Shown here one piece after another: positions 43,884 to 52,077 of a stretch of 62,517 nucleotides of DNA. The notes beneath the pieces are model-generated. The model ran no database searches. It was not told the origin of the DNA and saw nothing but the letters and a program-made list of their open reading frames with translations. The stretch comes from Holophagales bacterium (GTDB taxonomy: Bacteria > Acidobacteriota > Thermoanaerobaculia > Multivoradales > Multivoraceae): positions 1-62,517 of the forward strand of contig VXUF01000074.1 of NCBI GenBank assembly GCA_009837085.1, in the 5' to 3' direction. Made by a program: the position numbers and the translations under genes. Position 1 is the first letter of the stretch, and every line of letters begins with the position of its first letter.

Positions 43884-43918
43884 CGGATACCCACTCAACG
43901 GCCGGCAACGTCTCGATC
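43884..43918 (+). repeat. Right copy of 35-bp direct repeat
   Basis: CGGATACCCACTCAACGGCC followed by GGCAACGTCTCGATC. It covers the mtnA stop codon. See the left copy at 42051-42085. Confidence 0.85.
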
Positions 43919-44926
43919 TCTGAACGCCGAGGCGATCGACTCTCGATAGGGCGGCCGGAGCACGCCGGCGTCGGTGATCAACGCTGCCACCAACTCCGCC
44001 GGCGTGACGTCGAACGCCAGGTTGAGGGCCTCGGTCTCCCGGGGCGCGATCCGCTTGCCGAAGGCGTGGACCACCTCCCCGGCGTCGCGCTCCTCGATCG
44101 GAATGTCGGCGCCCGAGGCCGTGTGGCGATCGATCGTCGACAGCGGCGCCGCGACGTAGAAGGGAACGCCGTGCCGCGCCGCCAGCACGGCGACCGGGTA
44201 GGTGCCGACCTTGTTCGCCACGTCGCCGTTGGCGGCGATCCGGTCAGCGCCGACGACGATCTTCTGAACCCAGCCGCGAGCGATGATGGCGCCGGCGCTG
44301 TTGTCCGTGATCAGCCGGTGCGGTATCTCCAACCGGCTGAGTTCCCAGGTTGTCAGCCGCGAGCCCTGGAGCAGGGGCCGGGTCTCGTCGACCCACACGC
44401 TGGCGAGCCTCCCCGCCGACCACGCCGCCTCGACCACGCCGATTGCCGTGCCGTAGCCGGCCGTCGCCAGCGCGCCGGCGTTGCAGTGGGTCAGGACGCG
44501 GTCGCCCTCCTCGAACAGCTCCCGGCCGAAAGCGCCGATCCGGCGGTTGGCCTCGACGTCCTCCCGGTGCAGATCACCAGCCCAGTTCAGCAGTCGCTGG
44601 CGCAACTCCGTGTGCGCGCCGGCTTCGACGCAGCGGTCACGCACTACGCGGCCCTGGTCCAGAGCCCAGCACAGGTTCACCGCCGTCGGTCGGGTCGCGA
44701 GCAGAAGTTCGTAGGCGGCATCGAAGTCCCCGGCGCCCAGCACCAGGCCGTAGGCCGCCGCAACTCCGATCGCAGGCGCACCCCGCACCGAGAGACGGCG
44801 AACCGCACCGGCTACGTCTTCGGGCCGGCGGCAGTGAAGCCATACCTGCTGCTCCGGAAGCAGGGTCTGGTCCAGCAGCAGAAGCTCACCGTCACTCCAC
44901 CGGATCGGCGAGAAACCGTCTGCCAT
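43895..44926 (-). CDS. mtnA: S-methyl-5-thioribose-1-phosphate isomerase
   Basis: 343 residues with the family motifs LLLDQTLLPEQQVWL, VRGAPAIGVAAAYGL, LTHCNAGALATAGYGTA, VDETRPLLQGSRLT and the catalytic GADRIAANGDVANKVGTY. The enzyme opens the ribose ring in methionine salvage. Eukaryotic-type eIF2B-alpha-like proteins share the fold, but the Cys and Asp of MtnA are present. No other mtn gene is in the window. Confidence 0.95.
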   Translation of the reverse strand: MADGFSPIRWSDGELLLLDQTLLPEQQVWLHCRRPEDVAGAVRRLSVRGAPAIGVAAAYGLVLGAGDFDAAYELLLATRPTAVNLCWALDQGRVVRDRCVEAGAHTELRQRLLNWAGDLHREDVEANRRIGAFGRELFEEGDRVLTHCNAGALATAGYGTAIGVVEAAWSAGRLASVWVDETRPLLQGSRLTTWELSRLEIPHRLITDNSAGAIIARGWVQKIVVGADRIAANGDVANKVGTYPVAVLAARHGVPFYVAAPLSTIDRHTASGADIPIEERDAGEVVHAFGKRIAPRETEALNLAFDVTPAELVAALITDAGVLRPPYRESIASAFRDRDVAGR

Positions 44927-44948
44927 TCCCGAAGCCTAGCGCGCCGCT

Positions 44949-45548
44949 TCAGACGGCCTTCCACTCCTCCCGGTCCCGCACGTAGCGGAGGATCTGGATC
45001 TTGCCGGTGCGGTTGTGGACCCGAACCGCGAACAGGTGATAGCCGTCCGTGAGGAAGACGGTGCCAGGGCTCGCCGTGCCAAGCGGCCCGAACGATGCCA
45101 GGTTGCTGCGGCCGAACCGCACCGGGTCGTCCAGACGGTCCAGCCGGTCCGAACCGGTGAACCCGCGGGGCTCGAGATCGTCCGGGACGCCGAAACGCAC
45201 ACCGCTGCCGACATGGAGCAGGCGCGCCGGTCGGCGAACTCGCGGGTCGGTTCCGGTCCTCAGGTCCGCGGTGCGCACACCGTCGCCGTCACCGTCCGCA
45301 TAGAGCGAGAAGACGGAAGGCACTCCGTTGGGCACCGCTTCGTCGACCTCGAACCGCACCGCAATCGCGACTCCGTGCCGGACCGCGCTGGCACGAGCGG
45401 TCCAGAAGGCTGCCGCGACCTCGGATGCCGCCAGGCGCACCCGGTGCTGGGAGATCTGCTGGCGCAGGGGCGGCGCCGACAGGGTCGCAAGCAGGGCGAG
45501 CAACGCGGTAGCGATCAGGAGTTCGAGCAGCGTAAAGCCGTGGGGCAT
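44949..45548 (-). CDS. Type II secretion/type IV pilin-like pseudopilin (GspH/FimT)
   Basis: 199 residues from the ATG at 45548, chosen because it gives the short prepilin leader MPHG before FTLLELLIATALLALLATLS, the peptidase cleavage and N-methylation motif. The rest is a beta-rich globular domain (GspH/FimT-like) with an Asp-rich loop DGDGDGVRTADLRTGTD that may bind calcium. No other pilus genes are nearby, so it may be a minor pseudopilin. The ComEA-like protein gene adjoins upstream. Confidence 0.85.
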   Translation of the reverse strand: MPHGFTLLELLIATALLALLATLSAPPLRQQISQHRVRLAASEVAAAFWTARASAVRHGVAIAVRFEVDEAVPNGVPSVFSLYADGDGDGVRTADLRTGTDPRVRRPARLLHVGSGVRFGVPDDLEPRGFTGSDRLDRLDDPVRFGRSNLASFGPLGTASPGTVFLTDGYHLFAVRVHNRTGKIQILRYVRDREEWKAV

Positions 45549-45600
45549 GGAGACGGACGTTCGCCCGCCCGCCTCCATGCCCCGGAGGACCCCGCTCCGC

Positions 45601-45969
45601 TCAGGGGCCGTCGGAGGGGCCATCCGACCCCGACCCGCCGGCCGGTTCTGTCTCTTCCCGGGGAATCCGCACCTTCTCGGTCAACGTCGTCTCGCCCTCG
45701 ATCGTCACGTATGGCCGCATCCGCTCGAACGAGCGCTCGCCGATGCCGCGCACGAGCATCAGATCGGCAGGCGACTCGAACTTGCCGTTGTCGGTGCGGA
45801 ACTCCACGATCCGCCCGGCCGTCGAGGGCCCGACGCCCGGCAGCAGGGAAAGGGCGGCAGCGTCGGCCGTATTGATGTTGACCACACCGTCCGCCGCTAT
45901 GGCGGGCAGCGCCGCCAGCAGGCTCAGCAGCGCCACTGCCAGAAGTGCGGTCCTGTTTCGTCTTGTCAT
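45601..45969 (-). CDS. ComEA-like helix-hairpin-helix protein
   Basis: 122 residues from the ATG at 45969, which has GGAG six bases upstream; the ATG at 45975 is too close to it. A signal sequence (ALLAVALLSLLAALPAIAA) is followed by the double helix-hairpin-helix VVNINTADAAALSLLPGVGPSTAGRIVEF and LMLVRGIGERSFERMRPYV, typical of DNA-binding ComEA. The C-terminus is acidic and Gly-rich. It probably binds DNA in the periplasm. With the adjacent pseudopilin, a DNA-uptake role is a reasonable inference. Confidence 0.85.
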   Translation of the reverse strand: MTRRNRTALLAVALLSLLAALPAIAADGVVNINTADAAALSLLPGVGPSTAGRIVEFRTDNGKFESPADLMLVRGIGERSFERMRPYVTIEGETTLTEKVRIPREETEPAGGSGSDGPSDGP

Positions 45970-46257
45970 GTGCATCTCCGTTTGTCCCCCGGGAGTTCCG
46001 GTGTTGTTGCGGGTGTTCTTTCTCCGACGACCCGGTGCAGGAGTGAGCCTTGGGAGGTGTTAGGGGGGCACCGCAGTGCCCCCCTGATCCCTTGCCAAAC
46101 TGGTTTTCAGTTGACCCTTGGGCACCTCCTGGCTCCGAATCCGTAGGTGCCTCTCGCCTCTTTCAAGTTCCCGGCCAACTATCGACCACTTCGCTAAGTG
46201 AACCAAACAAAGGAGGTTAGAGACACAGGAGGCGCCGCGGACCGAACCGATTCGTCA

Positions 46258-46371
46258 ATGCAACTTGACTCGCTCATCACCCTGAGCGGCCCGGATCTCG
46301 CTGAGCTCGTTGAGCGGAGCAGCGGGTCGGTTCCGGGGTCAAGAGAACTGGACGGACTCCAGGTTGTCTGA
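46258..46371 (+). CDS. Possible 37-residue small protein
   Basis: ATG to TGA encodes MQLDSLITLSGPDLAELVER and a Ser/Gly-rich rest ending in LDGLQVV. It is too short for the ORF track. The amphipathic LDSLITLSGPDLAELVER looks protein-like, but no ribosome site precedes it and I know no family. Confidence 0.25.
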   Translation: MQLDSLITLSGPDLAELVERSSGSVPGSRELDGLQVV

Positions 46372-46423
46372 CCCGTAGCCACCACCCGGGGAGACGGAAG
46401 CGCGGGCCCCTGCCGGCTCGTTG

Positions 46424-46429
46424 TAGATT
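46424..46429 (+). promoter_or_regulatory. TAGATT -10 box, 9 nt before lepB ATG
   Basis: TAGATT is followed by nine bases and the first lepB ATG, with no ribosome site, consistent with a leaderless or nearly leaderless mRNA. Confidence 0.5.
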
Positions 46430-46438
46430 AGCCGGCCG

Positions 46439-47176
46439 ATGGTACGCGACCAGAAGCGAGCGCCGGAGCACCCCAGGGCGCGCCACACCTCAGTGATCCG
46501 CGAGTACGTCGAGGCGTTGATCGTGGCCGCCGTCTTTCTCGGGTTCACGAACAACTTCGTGCTGAAGACCTTCTACATCCCGAGCGGCTCGATGGAGAAC
46601 ACGCTGCTCATCGGCGACCACCTGTTCGTGAACCGCTACATCTTCGGGCCCCGTCCGACGATGCTCGAACAGAAGCTGCTCCCAGGCCGCGAGGTCCAGC
46701 GTGGCGACATCGTCATCTTCCGATCGCCAGAGACGCCGAAGCTGGACCTGGTCAAACGGTGCATCGGCCTGGCCGGCGACAAGCTGAACATGGTCAACAA
46801 GCAGCTCTTCGTGAACGGCAAGCCGGTCGATGACGACGCCTACGTGATCCACCGGGATGAGAAGGTCTTTCCGCCAATGGGTTCGTACGGCGAGTACAGG
46901 ACGAGTCGGGACAATTGGGGGCCGATCATCGTCCCTGACGATCACCTCTTCTGTATGGGCGACAACCGAGACGAGTCCCTGGACTCCCGAGCGTGGGGAA
47001 CGGTACCGCTGAAGCTCATCAAGGGCCGCGCGGTCATGGTCTACTGGTCGTACGGCGGAGAAACGTCGGACGGCACCTGGCATGGCTTCGGCCACCGCCT
47101 CAAGCAGCTCATGAACACGGCCCTCGGATTCCTGACCAAGACCCGCTGGGAGCGAACGTTCAAGCTCATCCAGTAG
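46439..47176 (+). CDS. lepB: Signal peptidase I
   Basis: 245 residues. A single N-terminal membrane helix (YVEALIVAAVFLGFTNNFVL) is followed by the S26 boxes: FYIPSGSMENTLLIGDHLFVN with catalytic Ser51, and GDIVIFRSPETPKLDLVKRCIGLAGD with catalytic Lys106. The box E region is FCMGDNRDESLDSRAWG. It removes signal peptides from exported proteins at the inner membrane. A second, divergent copy follows 13 bases later. Confidence 0.95.
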   Translation: MVRDQKRAPEHPRARHTSVIREYVEALIVAAVFLGFTNNFVLKTFYIPSGSMENTLLIGDHLFVNRYIFGPRPTMLEQKLLPGREVQRGDIVIFRSPETPKLDLVKRCIGLAGDKLNMVNKQLFVNGKPVDDDAYVIHRDEKVFPPMGSYGEYRTSRDNWGPIIVPDDHLFCMGDNRDESLDSRAWGTVPLKLIKGRAVMVYWSYGGETSDGTWHGFGHRLKQLMNTALGFLTKTRWERTFKLIQ

Positions 47177-47189
47177 GACGCTGAGGCAC

Positions 47190-47837
47190 GTGACGCCGAA
47201 CGTCTCGTGGCGCCGCACGATACTGACCGACGTCGCGGCGGCGCTGCTCGTCGCGGCCGTGTTCGCCCTGTTCACCAGGGCGTTCCTAGTGCAGGCCTAC
47301 CGGATACCGTCCGAGTCGATGGAGCCGGCGCTTCTGGTCGGCGACCACCTGCTGATCAACAAGTTCATCTTCGGCGCCGGGGCCGGCCGCTGGGGTCCTC
47401 TCGTGCCTCAGCGCGAAGTCCGGCGAGGCGACCTCGTCACGTTCCAGGGCATCGAGGACGCGTCCCAGGAGCTGCTGAAGCGCTGCGTCGCGACCGCCGG
47501 TGACGAAGTCGAGATCGAGGCGAAGCGGCTCCGCCTGGGCGGAGGCCCCGTCGACGAGTCGGCGTACGTGGTCCACTCGGACGTGCTGGTCTATCCCCGG
47601 TCCGACTTCCTCCACGAAACGGTCTGGCGCCGGGACTCATTCGGTCCCGAGCGGGTGCCCGATCGGAGTCTGTTCTGCCTCGGAGACAATCGGGACATCT
47701 CGCGTGACTCCCGCTTCTTCGGGTCGGTCGGAACGGACCTCGTGCGAGGCCGACCACTACTCGTCTACTGGTCGCGGGACCGGGAGGCGGGCCGTTGGGG
47801 GTTCCGCTGGCGGCGTACCTTGCACGTTCCGCGCTGA
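47190..47837 (+). CDS. lepB: Signal peptidase I, second copy
   Basis: 215 residues from a GTG with CTGAGG upstream. It has one membrane helix (AAALLVAAVFALFTRAFLV), RIPSESMEPALLVGDHLLIN with Ser43, LLKRCVATAGDEV with Lys97, and FCLGDNRDISRDSRFFG. Both catalytic residues are intact. It differs clearly from the first copy, with Glu replacing Gly before the Ser, so the pair may serve different precursors. Confidence 0.94.
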   Translation: MTPNVSWRRTILTDVAAALLVAAVFALFTRAFLVQAYRIPSESMEPALLVGDHLLINKFIFGAGAGRWGPLVPQREVRRGDLVTFQGIEDASQELLKRCVATAGDEVEIEAKRLRLGGGPVDESAYVVHSDVLVYPRSDFLHETVWRRDSFGPERVPDRSLFCLGDNRDISRDSRFFGSVGTDLVRGRPLLVYWSRDREAGRWGFRWRRTLHVPR

Positions 47838-47864
47838 ACGCGGACCGGTCGTCCGCTACCGGTC

Positions 47865-48563
47865 TCACTGGTCGCAGGCTTCAGCCAGCGCCGCCAGGGC
47901 GGCTTCCGGATCAGCCGCCCGTGTCAGTGGCCGGCCGATCACCAGCAGGTCCGCCCCCGCCCCCAGCGCCGACGACGGCGACGCGACCCGACGCTGATCG
48001 TCGTCGCCGGCCCTTGAATCGAAGCGGATACCGGGGCTTACCAGCAGCAGCTCCGGGCCCAGCCGGGCACGAAGAGTCGCCAACTCGAGAGGCGAGCAGA
48101 CCACGCCGGCGCAGCCCGCAGCTTTCGCCGACCTGGCCCAGGACAGGACGCGGTCGCCCGCCGTGCCGGGCAGGTCGAGATCCTGGAGATCGTCGGCGCT
48201 CAGGTGAGTGAGCACGGTGATCCCCAGCACCCGCACGTCGTCTCCGGCCTCCTCCGCCGCTGCCTCGAGCATCCGACGCCCGCCGCCCGCATGCACCGTC
48301 AGGTACGTCACGCCCAGTTCCTTCGCCGCACCCACCGCACCCGCCACGGTGCTCGGGATGTCGTGGAACTTCATGTCGAGGAAGACGTCGGCGCCAGTGG
48401 CGGCGGCCTCCCGCACGGCGTCCCGGCCCCATCGCAGGAAGACGCGCGGGCCCACCTTCAGGACGCCGACGCGCGGCCCGAACAGGCCGCACCAGCGGCT
48501 GAAGGTGTCGCGATCGTCGGTGTCGAGAGCGACCGCGACGCGCTGCAGTTTCGTTCCGGTCAT
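47865..48563 (-). CDS. pyrF: Orotidine 5'-phosphate decarboxylase
   Basis: 232 residues. The catalytic DxKxxD reads FLDMKFHDIPSTV (Asp63, Lys65, Asp68). VALDTDDRD begins the barrel, and the phosphate-binding end contains LLVSPGIRF and VIGRPLTRAADP. It makes UMP. It is last of pyrK-pyrD-pyrF, overlapping pyrD by 4 bases. Confidence 0.95.
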   Translation of the reverse strand: MTGTKLQRVAVALDTDDRDTFSRWCGLFGPRVGVLKVGPRVFLRWGRDAVREAAATGADVFLDMKFHDIPSTVAGAVGAAKELGVTYLTVHAGGGRRMLEAAAEEAGDDVRVLGITVLTHLSADDLQDLDLPGTAGDRVLSWARSAKAAGCAGVVCSPLELATLRARLGPELLLVSPGIRFDSRAGDDDQRRVASPSSALGAGADLLVIGRPLTRAADPEAALAALAEACDQ

Positions 48564-49504
48564 TCCGGCCTCGCCGCCGCCCCGATCAGGGAATCGACCG
48601 AGGGGATACCCTCGGCCCGCAAGCGCTCCCGCAGTCCGTCGACCAGCCGCTCCGCGGTACGGGGGTCGCGGAACAGCGCCGTGCCAACCTGTACGGCCGA
48701 GGCGCCGGCCAGCAGGAACTCCAGCACGTCGTCGACCGTCTCGATGCCGCCAATCCCGATGACCGGCAGGTCCACCTCGCGCGCGACATCGAAGACGATG
48801 CGCAGCGCCAGCGGCTTGATCGCCGGCCCCGACAGACCGCCGCGGATCGTCGACAGGATCGGTCGCATGGTCGCCGTGTCGATCGCCATTCCGACGAACG
48901 TGTTCACCGCCGACAGGATGTCGGCGCCGCCTTCCTTCGCCGCCCTTGCGAGGGCCTGCGGCGACGTCACGTTGGGCGACAGCTTGACGACGATCGGCTT
49001 GCCGGTCGCCGACCTCACGCGTCGCACCAGACGGGAGAGGATCTCCGGGTCGTGTCCGAACTCGATGCCGCCCTTGCTCACGTTCGGGCAGGAGACGTTC
49101 AACTCGACCGCGGCGATGCCCTCGTACGGGTCAACGCGCTCGGCGAGCCGCACGTAGTCGTCCTGGGCGTATCCGAACAGGTTGACGATCACTTTGGGCG
49201 GAAGGTCCCTCAACCCCGGCAGCACGTCGATCAGGAACCGGTCCACGCCAATGTTCTGCAGCCCGATCGAGTTCAACATCCCGCCACGGGTCTCGGCGAT
49301 CCGGATCGGCGGATTGCCGGCCAGCGGCTCGAGCGACAGGCCTTTGGTCACCAGGCCGCCCAGGCGATGAAGGTCGGCGCGCTCCGCGAACTCCAGGCCG
49401 TAACCGAAGGTGCCGCTCGCGGTGAGGATCGGGTTCTGCAGCCGAAGCGGGCCGACCCGGGTCGACAGATCCGGCGAAGCGAGGCTGGACGCTCCGGCGC
49501 TCAC
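48560..49504 (-). CDS. pyrD: Dihydroorotate dehydrogenase, type 1B catalytic subunit
   Basis: 314 residues from a GTG at 49504 that overlaps the pyrK stop (GTGA). Motifs are LQNPILTASGTFGYG, GGMLNSIGLQNIGVD, ELNVSCPNVSKGG with the Cys base typical of class 1, and IGIGGIETVDD with a flavin-binding GTALFRDP. With PyrK it passes electrons from dihydroorotate to NAD. The longer tracked start has no family support. Confidence 0.95.
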   Translation of the reverse strand: MSAGASSLASPDLSTRVGPLRLQNPILTASGTFGYGLEFAERADLHRLGGLVTKGLSLEPLAGNPPIRIAETRGGMLNSIGLQNIGVDRFLIDVLPGLRDLPPKVIVNLFGYAQDDYVRLAERVDPYEGIAAVELNVSCPNVSKGGIEFGHDPEILSRLVRRVRSATGKPIVVKLSPNVTSPQALARAAKEGGADILSAVNTFVGMAIDTATMRPILSTIRGGLSGPAIKPLALRIVFDVAREVDLPVIGIGGIETVDDVLEFLLAGASAVQVGTALFRDPRTAERLVDGLRERLRAEGIPSVDSLIGAAARPE

Positions 49505-50313
49505 CACGCCACCTCCTCCAGGCGGAAGACGGGCCCCTGGCGGCAGCAGAGCGCGTAACCGCCGTTCTTCAGCGCTACGGCGCAGCCCAGGCAGGCGCCG
49601 TAGCCGCAACCCATCGGCGTCTCGGTCGCGGCTTCGCCGGCGATTCCGGCGGCGGCCGCGATCCGCGCCACCGCCGCCATCAAGCCGTGCGGTCCGCAGG
49701 TGAAGACCGTCGTGTAGCCCGCGCCGGCGCGCAGGCCCGCCTCCAGCGGCGCCGTGATCAAACCGCGCTCACCGGCGCTGCCGTCCTCGGTCGTCTTCAC
49801 CAACCGGCCGCCCGCACGCTCGCTGAGACGCCGGAAGGTCTCCGCCTCGACCAGGTCCTCCGCGCTGCGGCCCCCATAGAAGAAATCGAAGGACCGGCCG
49901 GCCCGTTCCAGGGCCTCGGCCAGCAGACCCAGCCCGGCGGATCCGATCCCGCCCGCGACCAGCGCAGCCCGGCCGGACTCGGATGCGCTGTCTGCCACAC
50001 TATGAAATCCCGTGCCCAGAGGGCCGAGAACCGGGATCCGTTCGCCGGGGACACAGGCGGCAAGGGCCTCCGTGCCGCGACCGATGACCTTCCCGAGCAA
50101 TGAGATGACCAGCGAGCCGTCGGACGTCGCCTCCTGGGCGTAAACCGAGAACGCCCGCCGAAGATACGGCTCGGGCCGGTTGGCGCCCGCGACCATGACG
50201 AACTGGCCGGGTTCCGCGGGCACCATGGCGGCCACGCGTGCCCGCAGCAGGAAGTACGGCAGAGGCAACGCCTGGACATCGAGCACTTCTCCTCTCGAGT
50301 CCACTGCCGCCAT
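49501..50313 (-). CDS. pyrK: Dihydroorotate dehydrogenase electron-transfer subunit
   Basis: 270 residues from the ATG at 50313. FAD domain LRRAFSVYAQE, NAD-binding GGIGSAGLGLLAEAL and the [2Fe-2S] motif CGYGACLGCAVALKNGGYALC are in order. It shuttles electrons from PyrD to NAD. It is the first gene of the overlapping pyrK-pyrD-pyrF unit. Confidence 0.94.
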   Translation of the reverse strand: MAAVDSRGEVLDVQALPLPYFLLRARVAAMVPAEPGQFVMVAGANRPEPYLRRAFSVYAQEATSDGSLVISLLGKVIGRGTEALAACVPGERIPVLGPLGTGFHSVADSASESGRAALVAGGIGSAGLGLLAEALERAGRSFDFFYGGRSAEDLVEAETFRRLSERAGGRLVKTTEDGSAGERGLITAPLEAGLRAGAGYTTVFTCGPHGLMAAVARIAAAAGIAGEAATETPMGCGYGACLGCAVALKNGGYALCCRQGPVFRLEEVAW

Positions 50314-50377
50314 GGCGCGGCGAGGGTAGCACCGTCCGGGGAGACCGCGGCGCACGTGCAGGCGGTCCCCGGCCCGC

Positions 50378-50383
50378 TAGAGT
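50378..50383 (+). promoter_or_regulatory. TAGAGT -10 box, 7 nt before GTG start
   Basis: TAGAGT, seven bases, then GTG at 50391. The same spacing precedes the dNK, dusB and TPR-protein genes. Confidence 0.5.
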
Positions 50384-50390
50384 CGCTTCA

Positions 50391-52040
50391 GTGCATCGGG
50401 AACGCCTCCTCGCCGGCGCCGCCTGCGCGGTACCCGGCCTTCTTGCCGGGATCCACCTCACCGGACTTCTCTTCTTTCTCAACCCCCACCTGCCGTTCCA
50501 CCCCTGGCCCGTCATCCGGACCAGTGCGTACTACGGAGTCCTGGGAGCTCTCGCTATCGGCGCGTTGCTCCTCGCCGTGTCCTGGCGCCGGCCCGAGCGC
50601 GCCCTTCGGGTCCTGCCATGGTCGATGGCCACTGTGTTCGGCGCAGCCGCGGTGCTCGACCTCACCCACGCCGCCCGCTACGAGCAGTTTCTGCCGCCCG
50701 GAATCCACGACCGCCTGATCAAGGCCGGTCTCTGGCTCGTCCTTGCTTCGCTGATCACTGCCTACACGGCGTTCCTGCACAGCTACAGGCGAAAGCGCCC
50801 GTACGGTGCCCGCTCCCGCTTCGGCATCGCCGGCCTGGCGGTGTTGACCGTCTACTCCGTCTTCGAGCGGCGCGAAGCCTTCGACCCGCCGCCGCCTACC
50901 ACGCCGCGTGCCGCCGCGATCGACTCCGTACCGCCGCCGAACCTGCTGATCGTGGGCCTCGACGGCGCCTCGCTCGACGCCATCCTGCCCCTCTCGGAAC
51001 AGGGCCTGCTGCCTTTCTTCTCCGAATCCATGCGCGCGGGAAGCTATGGCCGGGCAGAGTCGATCGAACCGGCGGTCCGGCTCCCACTGTGGACGACCGT
51101 CGTCACCGGAAAGTACCCGTTCCGCCACGGCGTCGTCGCGGAGCAGACCCGCGGAGCTCCGTCTTTGCCGGGAGAGCGTTTTCATCTCACTCCGGGCGCC
51201 ATCGCCTTCGGCATCTGGGGCGACCGCGGCGCCAGCGAGGGTGGACCGGCGATTCAGGCCTCGGCGCCGGCACTGTGGCAGATCGCCGGAGGGTTCGGTC
51301 TCGACTCGGTCGTTCTCGACTTCGGTGTTGGCCTCACCGACGTCTCGGGCGCGCGCGCAGCGGCTCTCGGGTCGGCAATGGTGGACGAGCGCCTCGCCCG
51401 CCTGGGAGACGGCCCGCCGTCCGCCCTGTACACGGCGGCGCTTCGCGATCTCGAAACCCAGAGCCAACTGCTGACGACGCTCGGGTCGCGCGCCCAGGAG
51501 GACTCGCGGCTCGTCGTCTTCGCGTTGATGGACGGCCTGGCGGACGTCTCCCGGCTCTACTACGACTCCTACGAGGCGGTTCAGTTCGACGGCGACCAGG
51601 CGCAGGTTCGCCTGGACCGGGCGCGATGGCTGTCCGCCTACTACGCGTTCCTCGACGGCCTGGTCGCCGAGGCCTGGGAAGCGCTTCCACGCCCGCGCAT
51701 GCTGGCCGTCGTGAGCGCCTACGGATTCGAACGGTCCGGACCGATCCGCCGTCTTCTGGGCCGCTGGAGCGAAGCGCCCGCGATTCCGGGCGGCGGCTTC
51801 CAGACCCCGGACGGCGTCCTCCTGCTTCGCGGCCAGGGCATCAGGGAGGACTTCCTGTTGACCGGGCTGGGAATCCAGGACGTGGCGCCGACGCTGCTCT
51901 ACGCGCTGAACCTGCCGGTGGCGAGGGACATCGACGGTCGGGTCATCACCGAGTCGTTCGAACTCGCCACCCTTGCTCGCCGCCCGATCGCCTTCGTTCC
52001 ATCATATGAAACAGCGCCGGGTGGCACCGGCCAGCGCTAA
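50391..52040 (+). CDS. Membrane protein with alkaline-phosphatase-fold domain, probably inactive
   Basis: 549 residues from the GTG at 50391, chosen by the promoter spacing. There are four or five N-terminal membrane helices, then a domain starting NLLIVGLDGASLDAILPLSE and RLPLWTTVVTGKYPFRHGV, as in type I phosphodiesterase/alkaline phosphatases. Active relatives carry a D..H pair and an SDHG motif; here these read VFALMDGLADVSRLYY and VVSAYGFERSG, so several metal ligands appear missing. It may bind rather than cleave a phosphorylated molecule. Confidence 0.72.
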   Translation: MHRERLLAGAACAVPGLLAGIHLTGLLFFLNPHLPFHPWPVIRTSAYYGVLGALAIGALLLAVSWRRPERALRVLPWSMATVFGAAAVLDLTHAARYEQFLPPGIHDRLIKAGLWLVLASLITAYTAFLHSYRRKRPYGARSRFGIAGLAVLTVYSVFERREAFDPPPPTTPRAAAIDSVPPPNLLIVGLDGASLDAILPLSEQGLLPFFSESMRAGSYGRAESIEPAVRLPLWTTVVTGKYPFRHGVVAEQTRGAPSLPGERFHLTPGAIAFGIWGDRGASEGGPAIQASAPALWQIAGGFGLDSVVLDFGVGLTDVSGARAAALGSAMVDERLARLGDGPPSALYTAALRDLETQSQLLTTLGSRAQEDSRLVVFALMDGLADVSRLYYDSYEAVQFDGDQAQVRLDRARWLSAYYAFLDGLVAEAWEALPRPRMLAVVSAYGFERSGPIRRLLGRWSEAPAIPGGGFQTPDGVLLLRGQGIREDFLLTGLGIQDVAPTLLYALNLPVARDIDGRVITESFELATLARRPIAFVPSYETAPGGTGQR

Positions 52041-52077
52041 AGCCGCAAGGCGAGCAAGCCCGCGACGGGGTTCGCGG

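Larger units (their letters stand above)
45976..46438. other. Gene-poor structured region between ComEA-like gene and lepB
   Basis: This 463-base gap holds four perfect hairpins: GGGGGGCAC-CGCA-GTGCCCCCC (46063-46084), GGCACCT/AGGTGCC with a 17-base loop (46121-46151), CACTT-CGCT-AAGTG (46187-46200) and CGCTCA-TCACCC-TGAGCG (46271-46288). AAAGGAGG at 46208-46215 is a perfect anti-16S match with no start codon at the right distance. A short ORF is listed separately. It could be a leader, a small RNA or a degraded gene. Confidence 0.5.
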
